A stretch of 64,000 nt of DNA. Origin: Alentia gelatinosa. Its lineage: Eukaryota > Annelida > Polychaeta > Phyllodocida > Polynoidae. Below are positions 11,991 to 22,680 of this stretch, one piece after another. The DNA lies in contig OX465584.1 of NCBI GenBank assembly GCA_950022655.1, positions 32,182,988-32,246,987 on the forward strand. Reading direction: 5' to 3'. Numbering within the stretch: the first letter of the stretch is position 1; each line of letters opens with the position of its first letter. A program made the position numbers and the translations under genes. The notes below the pieces were generated by a model. It worked only from the letters and a program-made list of their open reading frames with translations, ran no database searches and was not told where the DNA came from.

Positions 11991-12078
11991 GCTACGGTGG
12001 GATTCGAACCCAGAACCCATACATAATGAGTCCAAAATAAAATCCAGACGCCTGAGATTACTGCATCATGGGGACCCC
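11945..12078 (-). mobile_element. tRNA-derived SINE remnant
   Basis: On the minus strand GGTTCGAATCC (12000-12010) is a perfect match to the RNA polymerase III B box. It is preceded by a tRNA-like arm (GTCTGG...GGACTCAT...GGGTTCTG) and a degraded A-box region near 12060-12070. The head does not fold as a full tRNA: the anticodon arm is AT-rich and expanded. A non-tRNA tail continues towards 11945. The element boundaries are approximate. Confidence 0.5.
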
Positions 12079-12260
12079 ATCTAAACTATATGAACTGGGA
12101 TCCCTTTATCATGCATTGCCATCGCCAAAGTCTACAACAAATGGTATCATGTTGTGTCAGGTGCATCCTCTCTCTATACCGTTATATTTAATTTTGCTAA
12201 AAGTGCTGTATCATCCTGGTATACTCGTCATATGCACTACTTTATCACAACACCCACCAG

Positions 12261-12280
12261 GTGGTAGCGCCCTCTGACAT
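12261..12280 (-). promoter_or_regulatory. CTCF-like site, minus orientation
   Basis: The minus strand reads ATGTCAGAGGGCGCTACCAC, a good match to the CTCF core (AGAGGGCGCTA). Confidence 0.4.
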
Positions 12281-12570
12281 GAGTAAACAACTTCAGATTC
12301 AAATGGTCTAATAATTCAGTTTTTATTACAATCGCCGTGTGTATAATAAAACAGTGAGCCGTGCCTACCACCAGGGAAGGCCCACAATCAATGCCCCGCT
12401 CGCATATGTATGAGTTTCACCTATAGCTAGAGGTACGTGATTTTAATTCATCTTTCAGCATGGGACACATTGCAGAGACGCCGGCAGCCCGCCCCGGTTC
12501 TGTTGACGACACACAAGGGCAGTTCCACCCCTTGAGATCCTGTGGGGAGGATGTTTACCTTTTGCTATTT

Positions 12571-12586
12571 GCTGCCCTCTAGACGC
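12571..12586 (-). promoter_or_regulatory. CTCF-like site, minus orientation
   Basis: The minus strand reads GCGTCTAGAGGGCAGC, close to the TAGAGGGCAG variant of the CTCF core. It lies about 300 bases from the site at 12261. Confidence 0.35.
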
Positions 12587-12710
12587 AACCCCCACCATCC
12601 TACCCCATCACCGCCACCACCACCACGAAACTCTTCCTCCTCCTCTCACAGCGACCCAGGCCTTTGCCCACCTTTTACACACGCGGCTCGATAGGTTGTT
12701 TGCACGCCTG

Positions 12711-12722
12711 TCGTTAATAATG
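12711..12722 (+). promoter_or_regulatory. TCGTTAATAATG word, copy 1
   Basis: A 12-base AT-core word identical to 37885-37896; the first nine bases after T recur at 16461. It could be a homeodomain site. Confidence 0.25.
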
Positions 12723-12792
12723 CCCCGTGTACGGCCAACCCACCATATTATCGCCCATGGTGACACAGCGCGGGAACGGCACGTCCACCTGA

Positions 12793-12804
12793 GCAGACGA
12801 CAAT
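12793..12804 (+). repeat. GCAGACGACA motif, copy 4
   Basis: GCAGACGACAAT preceded by A, about 210 bases downstream of a CTCF-like site. Confidence 0.8.
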
Positions 12805-13224
12805 GTGGTCTCACACAACAAACATTGGTTCTGCCATTCCGCCCACCCTGACCGTTCACCCTCCCACCCTTCTGCTTATTCATCGATCTGGAGAGAGAAA
12901 GTCTCCTTTCTCTAAAACATAACTACTATATATATATATATATACATATTTCAGATCCAAACACTTTCTCCCGAACAATACTCGCATAAATACCACCATA
13001 CATTGAGATATCCACTTTAACATGTGCCTCCTTTTATCATAGCTACGTATTAGCCATCATGTTTCTATCATCTTGCCCCAGTTTATTTCCATACCATGTC
13101 AATTATGTTTAGAATTCACCCCATCGATGTGTACATTTAAACTCTCTTTCCCATGACTGTGTACTATATAAATGGGGTTGTTTTTCGCTCAATGAAAACA
13201 TCACGGATCACACCATGTGGATGA

Positions 13225-13240
13225 TAATCCTCTTGGATTA
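13225..13240. promoter_or_regulatory. Inverted pair of K50 homeodomain half-sites
   Basis: TAATCC, four bases, then GGATTA: a perfect 6-4-6 inverted repeat of the Otx/Pitx/Gsc-type recognition sequence. Confidence 0.3.
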
Positions 13241-15600
13241 AGCCTCTGGGCCTAGCTGAATCTCCCAAACCATATGCACCCATGATTCAGGAAATCGATG
13301 CATGGATACGTTGGACACTTCTACAGAGTGTTGAATTCATGCATTAAGATATACATGACTCCCTATCTGTTGTTGATGCAACATTATTAGACAGATATTG
13401 CCTGTGTGCTCAGATTAAATTAGTGTATACGTGTACTATATCTGGGAATTCTTAGAAAAAATAGTTACTTTTCCTATTCGAAATACCCATTCACTCCAGG
13501 AGTGAGATGAGGACAAAAGAGAAGCAAATATTGTCAGTCAGTTTGAAAGCGGGCAACAAATCAGTACATGATTTTAAGAAGGTGGAATTATTACTGTCTG
13601 ATCTTCTCTGCTGGATAATTCCAGAGAGGGTCTGCTGTGTACACAACCCACACCCTGCAGGGTTAAATTTACGCTCCCTCTTCCTGCTTTGGCTTCAGCA
13701 CAGGCCTTCCATAAACCGAGAGGACAAGATCTGTTTCGGGAATTACTGTAATGTTTGATCTGGCCAAATAAGGTCTAAACTCCAAGCCAGAAATTTAGTG
13801 CGAACTGGACACACATCAGCATCACAGCATCAGAGCAATTCTGTGCATCAGTTAGCGCCCACAAAAGCTTTGACCAAGCAACTGCAGACATGATGTTTAG
13901 CCATATAAATTTCTGATCCCCCTCTGAAAACGACTCATTATCGCCCTTTAATCATCATAAAATTGTCTCCTTAACCTGGATAAGCCATTGTATGGTGGAC
14001 TGTATCATCAAGTGGGGTCCGCATATCCCAGGCGGTGGACTGACCACTGATGGACGACCCTCGGAGTGGACATGAAGGCCTCTTGACCACTACTAAACCT
14101 GTCAGCGGAGTGCGGCGCCTGACCTTTGCTCTGACCAACGATACTCGTTTCTCTGACCTATGCTCGGGTTTGGGTTGTAACCCTGTCTGGTCTTGAATGG
14201 AACCCGAACATGCGCTTCACCACACAATAAACTGTTTGGAAAACAAAGGAAGCTTGGGTGACTTATAGGTGTACAAACGTGAATGATGGGTAAGGAATTG
14301 GTAATACTCCAATCAAAATCCACAGTAAAAAGGTTTATAAAGGTAGTCCTAATCCTCATTTCATCACCCCCCCCCCCCCCATAACATCAAGTGCCCCAAA
14401 AGATAGGAAAATACGGGTGAGGACGTTTCTCGTTTGAAACCATGCATGCACGTTTCATTGTAGACTAGAGTGAAATGCATGCATGTTTTATTTCTTGGTT
14501 ACGGTGCCAGCATGCGTTCGTTACATAACAAAGAGTTCATATACTATCCAGCATTGCATGGAAAGGGTTAAGGAGAGTGTCGCTTGATGCCGCACGGGGT
14601 AAGACGAGAAATTGAGAATTTGTCCTTTTTTCTCAGGACCGTTCTCAAGACGCATATTACAATTGTTGGCAGGTTGGCTTTTTATTCCGTGTCGGCTACT
14701 AACCCCACAACCCCTTCTCCCACATTTCCCACCCGTGGACCAATCAATGGGAGTACCAGCTTTTAAAAAAACATCCCACAGAGCTTCCCCCAATGAAAAG
14801 CTTCAAAAAAACCAATCAAGCTGCAAACAAGTAGTAAAAAGACAGGTGGGCGGGAGGGTTTGTACAGTAACCTGAGGCAGAAGCGTGCTGAATAAGGTGG
14901 CCACTCAAATGAATCCTGACCCAATTCAACGACAGCCTCCGGTGATGCTCTACCATTGGAGCTAATGAGTGAATGACACGGCATGACCTATAACGAGCTG
15001 CTCATAACACACCTATAGTGGAGACAGTGACGGCTTGCTATAGAGGTGGACCTTACGTTGGTGATTGGAGGAGCAACTCGTTCAGGACTCAGGTAGGTGA
15101 GGGGAGGGTGGGGAGATGGACTGGCTTGTGTATTATGCAACGTCTTGTAGTCGGATAGATATGACTTGTTGTCTTTAACTGGAATTTACTCGAAATTCGT
15201 ATCACGCTGTAAGAAGTTGATCAGATGAAATAAAGGGTACGTCCTCCAACACGAAGATTGCCGATGCCTCAACATCATAGTAACATCTTGTTTGTTAAAA
15301 AACGGGCACTTTGTTATTTAGTAGGAATGTTGTATACACACACGTGCATGTGCGATGAATGGAAATACATGTAACAGTCAAGTTAGGCATATTCAATATT
15401 GATTTGACACTGGATATTTTTTAAACACTGGATCAGTCATATCTAAAGATGTCGCTCTGTAATCGTTCCTGTACACGAGGGTAGCACGTACATTGCACCA
15501 CACGTGTCTCGTGCATCGTTAGGCCATTTGGGAGGCGTCTGGGTTGGCAAGGCAAACAGTGGGAATCCCAACTTAAACATAAAGAACCCGAAATTAAAAC
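13241..15600. other. Gene-free stretch
   Basis: Contains a 14-base C run (14367-14380), a weak SINE relic (14905-14968) and frames up to 90 codons with no recognised domain. Confidence 0.5.
14905..14968 (-). mobile_element. Possible tRNA-like SINE fragment
   Basis: The minus strand reads TAGCTCCAATGGTAGAGCA (14946-14964), very close to a tRNA D-arm with A box. GGGTCAGGATTC (14911-14922) sits where a degraded B box would be. The spacing is shorter than in a tRNA, so this is at best a damaged SINE head. Confidence 0.35.
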
Positions 15601-15690
15601 TATTACGCCACCACATCCCCTCTGTCCTTAATTCTCATATACCACCCGTCAACGACGTCCTTTAGAATGACGTCGTGGTTCTCGATATCG

Positions 15691-15710
15691 GCGCTAGATG
15701 GCGCCACCAC
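15691..15710 (+). promoter_or_regulatory. CTCF-like site, plus orientation
   Basis: GCGCTAGATGGCGCCACCAC contains TAGATGGCGCC, a strong match to the CTCF core. It is the only plus-oriented site in the left third. Confidence 0.4.
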
Positions 15711-16396
15711 TGCTAACCTGAGCACACCTTCCCGGCCACGTCCCTTTGACCTTGTCAAGTCAGCAGGCGTTCGATTTTGTATAAGCCGCGTGCGCGCGTG
15801 GTGGAAGGAGCCGGGCGGGCGGAGGAGCTGGGGTGGGATTGCAGGAGAGAGCACCTACGTGGGTGCTGACAGGGAGAGAAAGGGGAGGGGACAGAGGTGG
15901 AGAGAGGTTGGATAGGGATGGACAAGGGGGTATAGTGATGGGGATATACCGGGCCATACATAGGATGGAGGGAAGCTGATGGAGTGGATTCGGAGGTGAA
16001 TGCAGGGGCTGTTGCCATGAGACTGGGGGTCGTGTGTGTGGGGGGAGGGGGGAGGGGGTGTTGAAAAGGGTCTTCTGGGAAGCCAATCATTCAGAAATCG
16101 TTAACGCCGCAAATACGATCTAAAATGAGGTCAGACGTTTCCAACCTCTCCCTACTCCCTGCTTCCCGCCTCCAGCGAACCCCTCCCTCCTCACACCTGC
16201 CCACTCACACAACGTGCAGTGGAGGCGGGGGGGGGGGGGAGCAGAGGAGGCCGGCAACCCCTTAAAGCACCCCCACACCCACCCGAGTGCTCTCTGCTAT
16301 TTCCCAAGGTCGTAAAACGGGGCGGCTGGGGTTGGGCTGGGATGTACCGGGGGATCGGGATGAGATCCGGGCGGGTTGCGAGCTGATCCCCTCCCG

Positions 16397-16470
16397 TGTA
16401 AACACTCCGTGTCGCACGCAGATAAAGGTCATCCCGGGATAATCCCCGCCGATTTCCCGCCGTTAATAAC
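16397..16470. promoter_or_regulatory. Cluster of forkhead, K50, E2F and AT-core motifs
   Basis: In 74 bases: TGTAAACA (16398-16405, forkhead), GGGATAATCCCC (16437-16448, K50/GATA-type palindrome), TTTCCCGCC (16453-16461, E2F) and CGTTAATAA (16461-16469). The density suggests an enhancer or promoter; this is inference from motifs alone. Confidence 0.3.
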
Positions 16471-16500
16471 TCCGCTCAGTCCTCTGTCCGGTCCTACCCT

Positions 16501-17940
16501 CCATTCTCCTACAGTTTTGTCTTGGGTATTACTATTACGTAATATGACATTCATAATTCTTAATTCTGAAATACATCTGTCCCTTTTTATGCTTCATCAG
16601 CCTAGCTATTCTATCTGTCGTGCCTCGTCCTGTCTTGTACCGGTTCTTCACTTCTCATTCAGTTTGTTGGACATAATTTCTAACAAAGTAATAAGGGAAA
16701 ATGTGGTGCGTGAGCCCGTAGCGGTTGCGGTTCAAGGTCTTTTGTCTAGTATGACTATGGCCTGATGCCGGAGGCGGATGGACATAGTTATGGGACAAAA
16801 GGCTGAGAACGGAATCGCTTTGTCTTCAATCACTACAGTTTCTTATCATCATGTACCTAGAAAACATAATAAATGCCATTTTATGCGCCTACGAAGTCTT
16901 TTACGACGGACTCATTCATTACCAAGAACTAAGACAGGAACTGCCAACAGTCAAATCGTTTTCTTTTTATTACATATCGCAATTCATTGAAAAAACGCCA
17001 TCTTCAATACTTACAAAGTCGTCGACTCACTTCACAGAACCCCTCCATGTTGATACTATCTGCTACACAGAAAGACTCGGAAGTCCATGCCGGATGTAAT
17101 CACTGTGCATGTGCGACAATATGTTTGGTGTATTTTTTTCGTTCCAGTGGATTCGTTTGGCCGATCCGTGGTTGGAAAAAATGTATGAGATATGTTGATT
17201 AACTCTTCACTCTACTAGCCGATCTTTGGCCACTGTTCGGTAACCATGCGGTTAACAGAAGATATATGATGATATGATATGACGAGTGTGTAGATGTGAG
17301 GGTGCAGGCTGAGGTTTGATGTTCAAAGCTGTGGAATGCGGCGAAGGGTACCATAGTGGGCCGTATTCAATATATACCACATCCCCATGAGAGGGTTATG
17401 TTTGAGTGACAGGTATATAACAATATACCATCCCGGTCTCTTATATCATCTCGCCATATCACTGTTTTCCTCTATTACACTTTATTCTCTTCTGTCGTGT
17501 CTCCTCTTCGGTCCTCTCTCTTCCTTTCTTGTACAGTTTTATGCAATTTGATCTTTAATGATATGTATCTGCACTGCATGCATGAATCTGAAATTAGATC
17601 TTTTCTGAGACGAAAATTTCGAGGTCTTGCCCTAACTTAGGTTGACTTGCATATCAAACCCTGCCTTTCCTTTTTATATGCCTTTCCCTATAAACATACG
17701 GTATCTTGTGTTATTAGGTTCTTGAGACTTATTTGTACTTCAAAAATCCATCAAGAAAGTGTGAATCATAATGAGCCCTCTGAACTAATGTATTTGGTTG
17801 GTATGAGACCTTTTTTAGAAATTAGAATGAACATGCAAAGAGTTACAAATGCTTTGAATGCTCTATAACATTGCTTTCTGAATTGAACCTGCCTTGCCTG
17901 AACTGCCCAATCTTACTCAAACTGTTAAGATCTGGTTTGA
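16501..17940. other. Gene-free stretch
   Basis: Frames up to 129 codons begin in the island and run into AT-rich DNA without a domain. No RNA gene or repeat is visible. Confidence 0.45.
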
Positions 17941-17961
17941 CCACCGGGCGCCATCTGACGC
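17941..17961 (-). promoter_or_regulatory. CTCF-like site, minus orientation
   Basis: The minus strand contains GCGTCAGATGGCGCCCGG with the AGATGGCGCC core. It opens a GC-rich island running to about 18380. Confidence 0.4.
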
Positions 17962-18389
17962 TAACATGGCAGGCCCCGTCTCAGTCCACCTGACCTTGTC
18001 ACCTCACCTTGCCGCTGATGCGGAGGGGGAAGCATCACGCGTGGGAGGATGGGGACTGGAACCGGTGATGGGAGGTCGGTCGGTTAATGATTTATCTGTT
18101 GCGTAATAGGTAGGGACTGCGGGGTGGGGCGGCGGATAGTGTTACAGGTGAAGCGGCTTACCTGGCTATTGATTACCTTTCCCCTTTGATGTCGCCATTA
18201 AGCCGACAGGTAGCATGACTAGTGGCGGGGCGGTGCACTGCCAGCTGCCGCCCCGCCCGAGCAGAGCTGTAAAAATCACACTCCGACCCGACCGCGACGT
18301 GACCACGACGCGACTCCACGTCGCCAGCAACATCTGCGCCCCTCCTTCACTCTCCACACTTGTACCATCATTCTCCACCCGAGACCCTT

Positions 18390-19000
18390 TCCACTATACC
18401 GATGGTAATGGTCTCCCAAGAATCTGCTATTACTACTTGGTCAGGTCTAATAAAAAAAAGTTTCGTTTTGAGGACTTGTATGAGGAAATATGCTCCCCTT
18501 GTCCATATTTTATTTAGGGGAAAAAAGCGTATCCAATAACGCATACTTCATATATGAATGTGCATAGTGCATGATTTTCAGCACATGCGTCATAAACAAA
18601 GTAACATGGACCGCATGAACAAATACAGAACATTACAGAAAGGGTCACATAATATCAAAACTACAAGGTCTAGTCTATCCAAACTCACTACACAAATGAG
18701 GTAATATATCTCAAATTCTACTTTTAAGATTAATAGCATTTATGTGAAGCTACTACATAATATTTTTGCATAACCTTCAGCTAAGACAAAGTAGTTACGT
18801 CACATACATTATAACAGCTGGACGGACTGATGCTATGTATGCTTTTATCTCACCCCTGGGATTTTGTACCCAAGGACTTAACATTGGGAACTTTATCATA
18901 CGCCCATCGAGTATTTAGAAAAAATACTAAATGAGGGATTATGTCACGAAGCTTAGGCCTTCAACCAATGTGGGAGTGTGGGAGATGAATTCAGAAACCT
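18390..19000. other. AT-rich gene-free stretch
   Basis: No coding or repeat signal. CCCATCGAGTA at 18902-18912 is the inverse of TACTCGATGGG at 19078-19088. Confidence 0.45.
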
Positions 19001-19004
19001 CTTC

Positions 19005-19110
19005 AAGTTTATGACCAGAGCGCGACCCCATCTCGTTTGAATCACTACATAATATAGGCGGCTCCGCCTTATGAATTACTCGATGGGATACGAGCTCTGA
19101 CCATAAACTT
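19005..19110. repeat. Nested imperfect hairpin of 106 bases
   Basis: Outer arms AAGTTTATGACCAGAGC (19005-19021) and GCTCTGACCATAAACTT (19094-19110) pair at 15 of 17 positions. Inside, CCCATC pairs with GATGGG. At the centre AGGCGGCTCCGCCT forms a 6-bp stem with a two-base loop. The structure resembles a small inverted-repeat element or a folded RNA. Confidence 0.5.
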
Positions 19111-20150
19111 CTCTTTCTCTATAGTATTATTATAATTAATAGATAATTAGATAAAAATCCATAAATGATACAACATTCCCGTCAATTGGATTCAATACAA
19201 TATATGTTCTGATTTAGTTATAGTCATTTATTCACTTATAGTCATTTAATTAAATACTGTAAGTCTTTGTTAATATTCATTTAACCAAAGAAAAGCTAAT
19301 GCAAAACGTATTTGATGACCATTAAGGATAATATGGAGTGTCCCTCCTTTGCAGGAATAAAGAACGTGTATCAAAATAAAGAGGAAATATTCAGAATGTC
19401 TACAAATTGTGGCCATTAGATCATGGTTGGTGATTTGTTAATGCAGATCCTCCTTGCAGTTTCATGGAGATAAGAAATACCTGTTTGTGGACAAACACAG
19501 GGAGAACTTCAACGTAAAGCAGAGCGAGTAAGATGCACTTCTCGCAGTTTTTTGAAGATTTTTCGAAACTCTAACAGCCATTTATTACATAAGATATGTC
19601 ATAGCATAGGATATGGTCATATTACATAGCTCAGTGCTGTCTTCTGCACAGATTATATTCAACATTTTCCCTCCCTCCATGCTCATAGCACAAAATGATA
19701 GGCGGCCTTATTTTCATCAACCAGCAAACAAACCCTAATGAATGATACTTAGAATACATTAGAAACAGATGCATTTTGCAATCACCAAGTGGGTTGGCTA
19801 CTTTAATATATCTATTTGAGCGTGGGAAAACAGCTCATATACGTCATCTAGAGATTAGAACGCTCACCCAGCTTACTGCAGAGAATCTAGCACTTCACTA
19901 TCAATGTCCCGACTATAAAGGCCTGGTTAAATGAGCAGGGGTCCAGTATCAAGCCTTACCATATCCCCTGCGCAACTACTGACTTGGTTCCTAAAAATAG
20001 ACATTTTTATTCCTAGTCTTTTTGAAGACAAATGGATTCACTATGTCAATCCTTTCATGAAATGATAAACCCTTAGTCATTGCTACTGTAATCTGTTACT
20101 AGAAAAGGAAACTATTAGATGATAATATTGTCTAAATGTGGTATTTACAT
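19111..20150. other. AT-rich gene-free stretch
   Basis: No frame of note, no repeats and no RNA gene seen. Confidence 0.5.
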
Positions 20151-20155
20151 CTAAA

Positions 20156-20233
20156 ATCTGATGGGACAGATCTAAACACACTGTATTCCGAGAGAGTCAG
20201 ATCTGATGGGACAGATCTAAATATACTGTATTC
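20156..20233 (+). mobile_element. Two tandem copies of a transposon end, family B
   Basis: ATCTGATGGGACAGATCTAA followed by a variable pair of bases and ACTGTATTC occurs at 20156-20188 and 20201-20233 (period 45, two differences). Diverged relatives lie at 20993 and 21035. Ending in ACTGTA is typical of terminal repeats of short DNA transposons. Confidence 0.5.
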
Positions 20234-20349
20234 AGACCCACTTTGTACAGACCTGACAAACCAGTTTTACTCCCTTCAACCCTGTCATCAAGCCTTGCAC
20301 CTGAGACTTGACTATAGACTTGCTGAAACCCTTGATCATTGATTTTCAT

Positions 20350-20800
20350 GAAGACAGTGAGGGAGACACAGATAATAATGCAGATGATGACAGAGACAGA
20401 GGGAGACTCACAGAGGGACAGGTAAACAGACAGAGACAGCTGTGCGTACATTGAAACCAGCTCCCTGAGCTGAGTACAACTCCAGGATAAATAAACGTTT
20501 AAAAAAAAAGAAGAAAAAAAGAGAGTCAGACATATACAGATATGGACACAGACAATGAGACAGAGATACGGAAAGACACTTACAAAGAAATAGTCATGCC
20601 AACCAACAGGGACAGAGACAAAGGTATAGTATGACATACATGTGGGCAGACAGTGACAGAGACAAAGATGTAAACAGAGAGAGAGTTATATATACAGTAT
20701 ATCTATAGACAGGGAAAGTGCCAGGGAGACAGACAGAGAAGCAGACAGCTGGAGACAAAAAACAGACATAAAGAGAGAGAAATAAACATATTTACTAACA
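20350..20800. repeat. Degenerate GACAGA-type microsatellite
   Basis: About 450 bases dominated by imperfect GACAGA/GAGACA units, interrupted by an A-rich stretch near 20500-20520. The 146-codon minus-strand frame across it is a low-complexity artefact. Confidence 0.75.
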
Positions 20801-20992
20801 GACAGGGACAGGTGAAGATTTAGGTATAACATACTGGACCTGAAGCCACTCTACAGTCATGCCTGAATAGCCCTCACCCTCTACCCTCACACAACCACTC
20901 CATCTACTTTACTGGCCAATTAGCTACACTCAAGGGCCCGTTTGTTCTGGCTTACTGCTCTCCTACCACTTTTCAATGCATGTACATTTCAA

Positions 20993-21057
20993 ATCTGATG
21001 GGACGGACTTCACTGTATAGCATTGGAACTTCCACATCTGATGAGACAGACCATTTA
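20993..21057 (+). mobile_element. Transposon ends, family B, diverged copies
   Basis: ATCTGATGGGACGGACTTC...ACTGTAT (20993-21018) and ATCTGATGAGACAGACC (21036-21052) repeat the family B end in the same orientation. All four copies lie on one strand and no opposite end is seen, so the element is incomplete. Confidence 0.4.
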
Positions 21058-22140
21058 CTATGCTCTTAAAACAAAAACACGGACCTAGTAAGGAGGTATG
21101 GGGTTGGTGGAAGGGTAGGCATATGACTTACCTTCGTCCACTGACCAGGTTATTGAACTTGATTCAAAGACACTTTTAATGCACTAAGATGTATATACAC
21201 CGATTTTGATACCAGAAATTAGTTTCATTAAGTAATCAGTTTCCATTGGTTTGAATATATAGATTTCTAAAACTTGATTGATATTCCTGCTCATGACACT
21301 TGAGAACAACTATCAAATCAATTCTCTAGGTTTATTGAAACATTCCTGATACTTGATTCCCGATCAAATACAGATGACTCAAATACATAATTCTCATGAT
21401 ATTCTCTTACTTTTATTACATGAAGTAATTTAGTTATACCGCGCTCTTCCATTGTAAATGGAAATAACACTAGCTCCTTGTCAGTTTTGACGGTGCTATC
21501 AGGTGGGGATGAACTCAGAATGTGGAACGCAAAGTCCAAGACTGTCATGAAGATTTGCTCTTTTGGTCTGAGAAATACTGGAATATTCCTCTTTTTTCAC
21601 CGGTATATTTCCAAAATATCTTGATAGCGTTGGAACTCGTCAACTTTAAAAATCAGATAACTTAACATTAGAGTGATCAATCTACCATTGCTAGTACACA
21701 ATACATGTAGTCCTATAGCAAACTAGACCCAGTCGGAACCAACACTCGGCATGTTATTACCTTCTATTTGTTGGCTGGTGTGTTTTTTTGGTATATATGG
21801 ACGTCCAGTATACATAGCTGCAGTAAAGATTCCTGAATGTATATGAATGGCCAGAACGCCCCTGAGATGGCCTTTTGAGCATTACTCACTATCAGCCAAC
21901 GCAACTGAGTTCCTACCCGTTTTAATTTTCATACCAAATCAATATTATGCCAGGCATAGCGGGGAGCGTTCAGTTAGTATTACCAAGGGTTCACCATGAA
22001 TCCACAATGAATTAGGGGACGGGCAAATCGCCTGACTCTTCCCATCTGCATTAAGTCCAGGAACCATTTGATAAAAGTTCATGTTAGTTTGGCAAGTTAG
22101 TAATCTCAGCCGGTAAAAAACGGTTTCATATAAATTCTAT
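21058..22140. other. Gene-free stretch
   Basis: Nothing recognisable beyond short frames (at most 76 codons). Confidence 0.5.
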
Positions 22141-22145
22141 CTGAG

Positions 22146-22157
22146 GCAGACGACATT
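22146..22157 (+). repeat. GCAGACGACA motif, copy 5, with two near-copies
   Basis: GCAGACGACATT is followed by GCTGACGACATTT (22168-22180, one mismatch) and ACAGACGACC (22206-22215). This is the only place where the motif is locally clustered. Confidence 0.8.
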
Positions 22158-22229
22158 TCAATGAAACGCTGACGACATTTGTGACTAAGTAAAAACAACT
22201 ACCACACAGACGACCTTTTTGACCTCCTA

Positions 22230-22680
22230 GTAACCAAATAACCCTAACACCTGCGCCGCGATCGCGACATACCCCGCTATTTAAACAGGCAAAAACATAT
22301 TGTTTGTAAGGTGGAACCTTTGAAATGACTTATTTATTATTGAAGACTTGGCACGGATCATCCCAGCCCACTGAGCCACAGCGGGAAAAAAGTCCAATTC
22401 TCTGCTGCCGCTGCCGCCGCCAATGAGAAGCCGTCAAAGTCTTCAGTGCGGAGTCCCCCGGATGCGGCCGGGAATAGAACCGATGCAATCGATAATTGAG
22501 CTCATCGACTGTTGGGTGTCGAGGGTGTTTGTGTCCTATCTATCTGATTATGTTTGCTCCATAAAGACTAGGGGGGTCGGTCAGGTGCGGAGCATTGTGA
22601 TCAATTATAGAAGGGCAGAAGACGAGAGGAGCCCGAGCCAATAGAGCTCGCTGGCGGCCTGAAGTGCGGGACCGCTGAGT
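22230..22680. other. GC-rich island
   Basis: Contains CCGCTGCCGCCGCCAATGAG and TGTGGCTCAGTGGG (minus). A 73-codon plus-strand frame (22423-22644) has no domain. I see no gene. Confidence 0.4.

Larger units (their letters stand above)
15601..16500. other. GC-rich island with regulatory-like words
   Basis: Holds a CTCF-like site (15691), polypurine/polypyrimidine tracts and 13 G in a row (16227-16239). A dense set of motifs follows at 16397-16470. Frames on both strands are proline- or glycine-rich and overlap each other, so none is called. Confidence 0.45.

Noticed and set aside
17894..18106. Plus-strand frame containing NLTQTVKIWFDHRA, which resembles homeodomain helix 3 (usually QVKIWFQNRR).
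   Set aside because: A residue is missing before VKIWF, QN is replaced by DH, no other homeodomain helix precedes it, and the DNA overlaps a CTCF-like site. Probably chance.
20197..20637. 146-codon minus-strand frame rich in valine, serine, leucine and cysteine, resembling membrane segments.
   Set aside because: It is a reading of the degenerate GACAGA microsatellite.
22367..22482. tRNA-like A box (TGTGGCTCAGTGGG) and B box (GGTTCTATTCCCGG), both on the minus strand.
   Set aside because: They lie in the wrong order for one element (B before A in transcription direction), so they cannot form a single SINE or tRNA.
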